From Burkholderiaceae bacterium (GTDB lineage Bacteria; Pseudomonadota; Gammaproteobacteria; Burkholderiales; Burkholderiaceae): a stretch of 5,500 nucleotides of DNA. Numbering within the stretch: the first letter of the stretch is position 1; every line of letters begins with the position of its first letter. This document shows, piece by piece, positions 5,337-5,500 of the stretch. Location: positions 1-5,500 of the forward strand of contig JASLEM010000094.1 of assembly GCA_030151165.1 (NCBI GenBank), written 5' to 3'. The notes under the pieces were generated by a model. The model worked only from the letters and a program-made list of their open reading frames with translations. It was not told where the DNA came from and made no database searches. A program made the translations under genes and the position numbers.

Positions 5337-5500
5337 ATGACCGACTTCGATCGCCGCCAACTGCTGCGCACCTCCGCGACCGTCGTCGCCGCCGGCCTCG
5401 CCGGCCAGGCCGCGACGTCGCGCGCCGCCGACGCGCCCGCGCCGGCCACTTCCGCTTCCGCTCCCGCGCCGACGCCGCCCGGCGCCGCGCCCAAGGGCCC
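5337..5500 (+). CDS. Twin-arginine (Tat) signal protein, N-terminal fragment
   Basis: The first 54 codons of a gene that continues past the right edge. The protein begins MTDFDRRQLLRTSATVV. Arg6-Arg7 in the DRRQLL context is a good twin-arginine motif, followed by a mildly hydrophobic stretch (TVVAAGLAGQA, 15-25) and a likely cleavage site around SRAA (28-31). Such signals export folded, often cofactor-containing proteins across the inner membrane. Residues 32-54 are an Ala/Pro-rich spacer (APAPATSASAPAPTPPGAAPKG), and the catalytic domain has not yet begun, so no function can be given. It lies 105 bp after the aldehyde dehydrogenase on the same strand and has its own strong ribosome binding site. 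It probably belongs to the same operon, which would put a periplasmic step into the pathway. Confidence 0.82.
   Translation, partial: MTDFDRRQLLRTSATVVAAGLAGQAATSRAADAPAPATSASAPAPTPPGAAPKG

Noticed and set aside
1..5500. Mobile elements, CRISPR arrays, tRNA or rRNA genes.
   Set aside because: I saw no transposase-like protein, terminal inverted repeats, regularly spaced repeats, or RNA gene signatures on either strand.

Overview
The window is very GC-rich, with strong G/C preference at third codon positions (GCG, TCG, CTG, CCG codons dominate). It encodes Gram-negative-style envelope proteins: a Sec-type signal peptide and a twin-arginine signal. This fits a high-GC proteobacterium, most likely a Burkholderiaceae-like beta-proteobacterium. 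That placement is inferred from composition and gene style, not from a marker gene.

Layout. Positions 1-568 (minus strand) hold the N-terminal 189 codons of an unrecognised, probably periplasmic protein that runs off the left edge. Positions 667-1386 (minus) encode a GntR-family, FCD-type transcription regulator. The 90-bp gap to its divergent neighbour carries a strong 26-bp imperfect palindrome (1431-1456) that is the obvious operator. To the right, all on the plus strand, are a crotonase/enoyl-CoA hydratase-like enzyme (1477-2217), a 12-TM MFS organic/aromatic acid:H+ symporter-type transporter (2296-3684), an NAD(P)-dependent aldehyde dehydrogenase (3702-5231), and the first 54 codons of a twin-arginine-exported protein (from 5337, off the right edge).

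How it fits together (inference): this looks like a substrate-inducible catabolic operon. The MFS protein would import an organic, possibly aromatic, acid. The crotonase would act on a CoA thioester and the aldehyde dehydrogenase would oxidise an aldehyde intermediate to an acid. The GntR protein would repress the operon and its own gene through the shared palindrome until an effector binds. No CoA ligase, oxygenase or ring-cleavage enzyme is in the window, so the substrate cannot be named; the missing steps may lie to the right.

The most notable details are the regulator's loss of the usual FCD metal-binding histidines, a crotonase that keeps only one of the two classical catalytic glutamates, a 13-bp triplicated repeat across the aldehyde dehydrogenase stop codon, and a GC hairpin plus a three-codon ORF just before the Tat-signal gene. 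I saw no mobile element, CRISPR array, tRNA or rRNA. I do not see a clearly new biological system: it is an ordinary-looking catabolic cluster with several details worth checking.
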